DNA from: Symbiodinium natans
Lineage: Eukaryota; Sar; Dinophyceae; Suessiales; Symbiodiniaceae
Assembly: GCA_905221605.1 (NCBI GenBank)
Contig: CAJNDS010002086.1
Location: forward strand, 1 to 64,000
Length of the DNA: 64,000 nt
Reading direction: 5' to 3'
The translations under genes were made by a program, and so were the position numbers. Below are positions 39,235 to 64,000 of this stretch, piece after piece (the stretch's first letter is position 1; every line of letters begins with the position of its first letter). The notes under the pieces were generated by a model, which ran no database searches, was not told where the DNA came from, and saw only the letters and a program-made list of their open reading frames with translations.

Positions 39235-64000
<24,766 letters not shown>

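Overview
The window looks like nuclear DNA of a core dinoflagellate. The grounds are: (i) genes broken into many very short exons (33-150 nt is typical); (ii) splice donors that are mostly GC, with GT and a few GA, and acceptors of the form AG|G; (iii) every supportable gene lies on the + strand; (iv) introns packed with short hairpin-forming repeats that resemble the introner elements reported from dinoflagellates. The species cannot be told from the sequence. The most striking feature is the density of interstitial plant/dinoflagellate-type telomere repeats (TTTAGGG/CCCTAAA). Dozens of arrays in both orientations sit inside introns and intergenic DNA across all 64 kb, and some lie inside other repeats.

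Layout. 0.7-4.5 kb: start of an unidentified secreted or membrane-anchored cysteine-rich protein (about nine exons that agree in phase). 6.7-7.1 kb: three phase-consistent exons of an unidentified protein, possibly the same gene. 7.1-11.8 kb: mostly repeats. 11,868-15,066: a complete eight-exon gene for a helical-repeat protein of the OPR/HPR/RAP-like type (repeated S/ALWAxAKL motifs), probably organellar. 15.1-17 kb: intergenic. 17-25 kb: exons of a tetratricopeptide-repeat (TPR) protein. 26.9-32.1 kb: exons of a class I SAM-dependent methyltransferase with a DOT1-like arrangement. 32.35-33.21 kb: a large palindromic minisatellite with a poly-C core. 33-39 kb: a few orphan exons. 39,235 to beyond 64,000: a SERCA-type P-type Ca2+-ATPase, followed exon by exon from the N-terminus to the P domain. 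Its C-terminal membrane domain lies outside the window.

The exons were found by reading short conserved segments and testing donor, acceptor and phase by eye. Most agree in phase with their neighbours, and boundaries are probably accurate to a few bases. The genes do not form an operon-like pathway; a same-strand run of unrelated genes is normal for dinoflagellates.

At least ten families of short palindromic elements (called A-N here) occur, many in introns. In the OPR-like gene most introns correspond to a recognisable element, which is the best evidence in the window for intron gain by element insertion. The telomere-like arrays lie inside several elements and directly upstream of many acceptors, so they appear to be part of the same intron-building process. 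No tRNA, rRNA, CRISPR array or spliced-leader gene was recognised.
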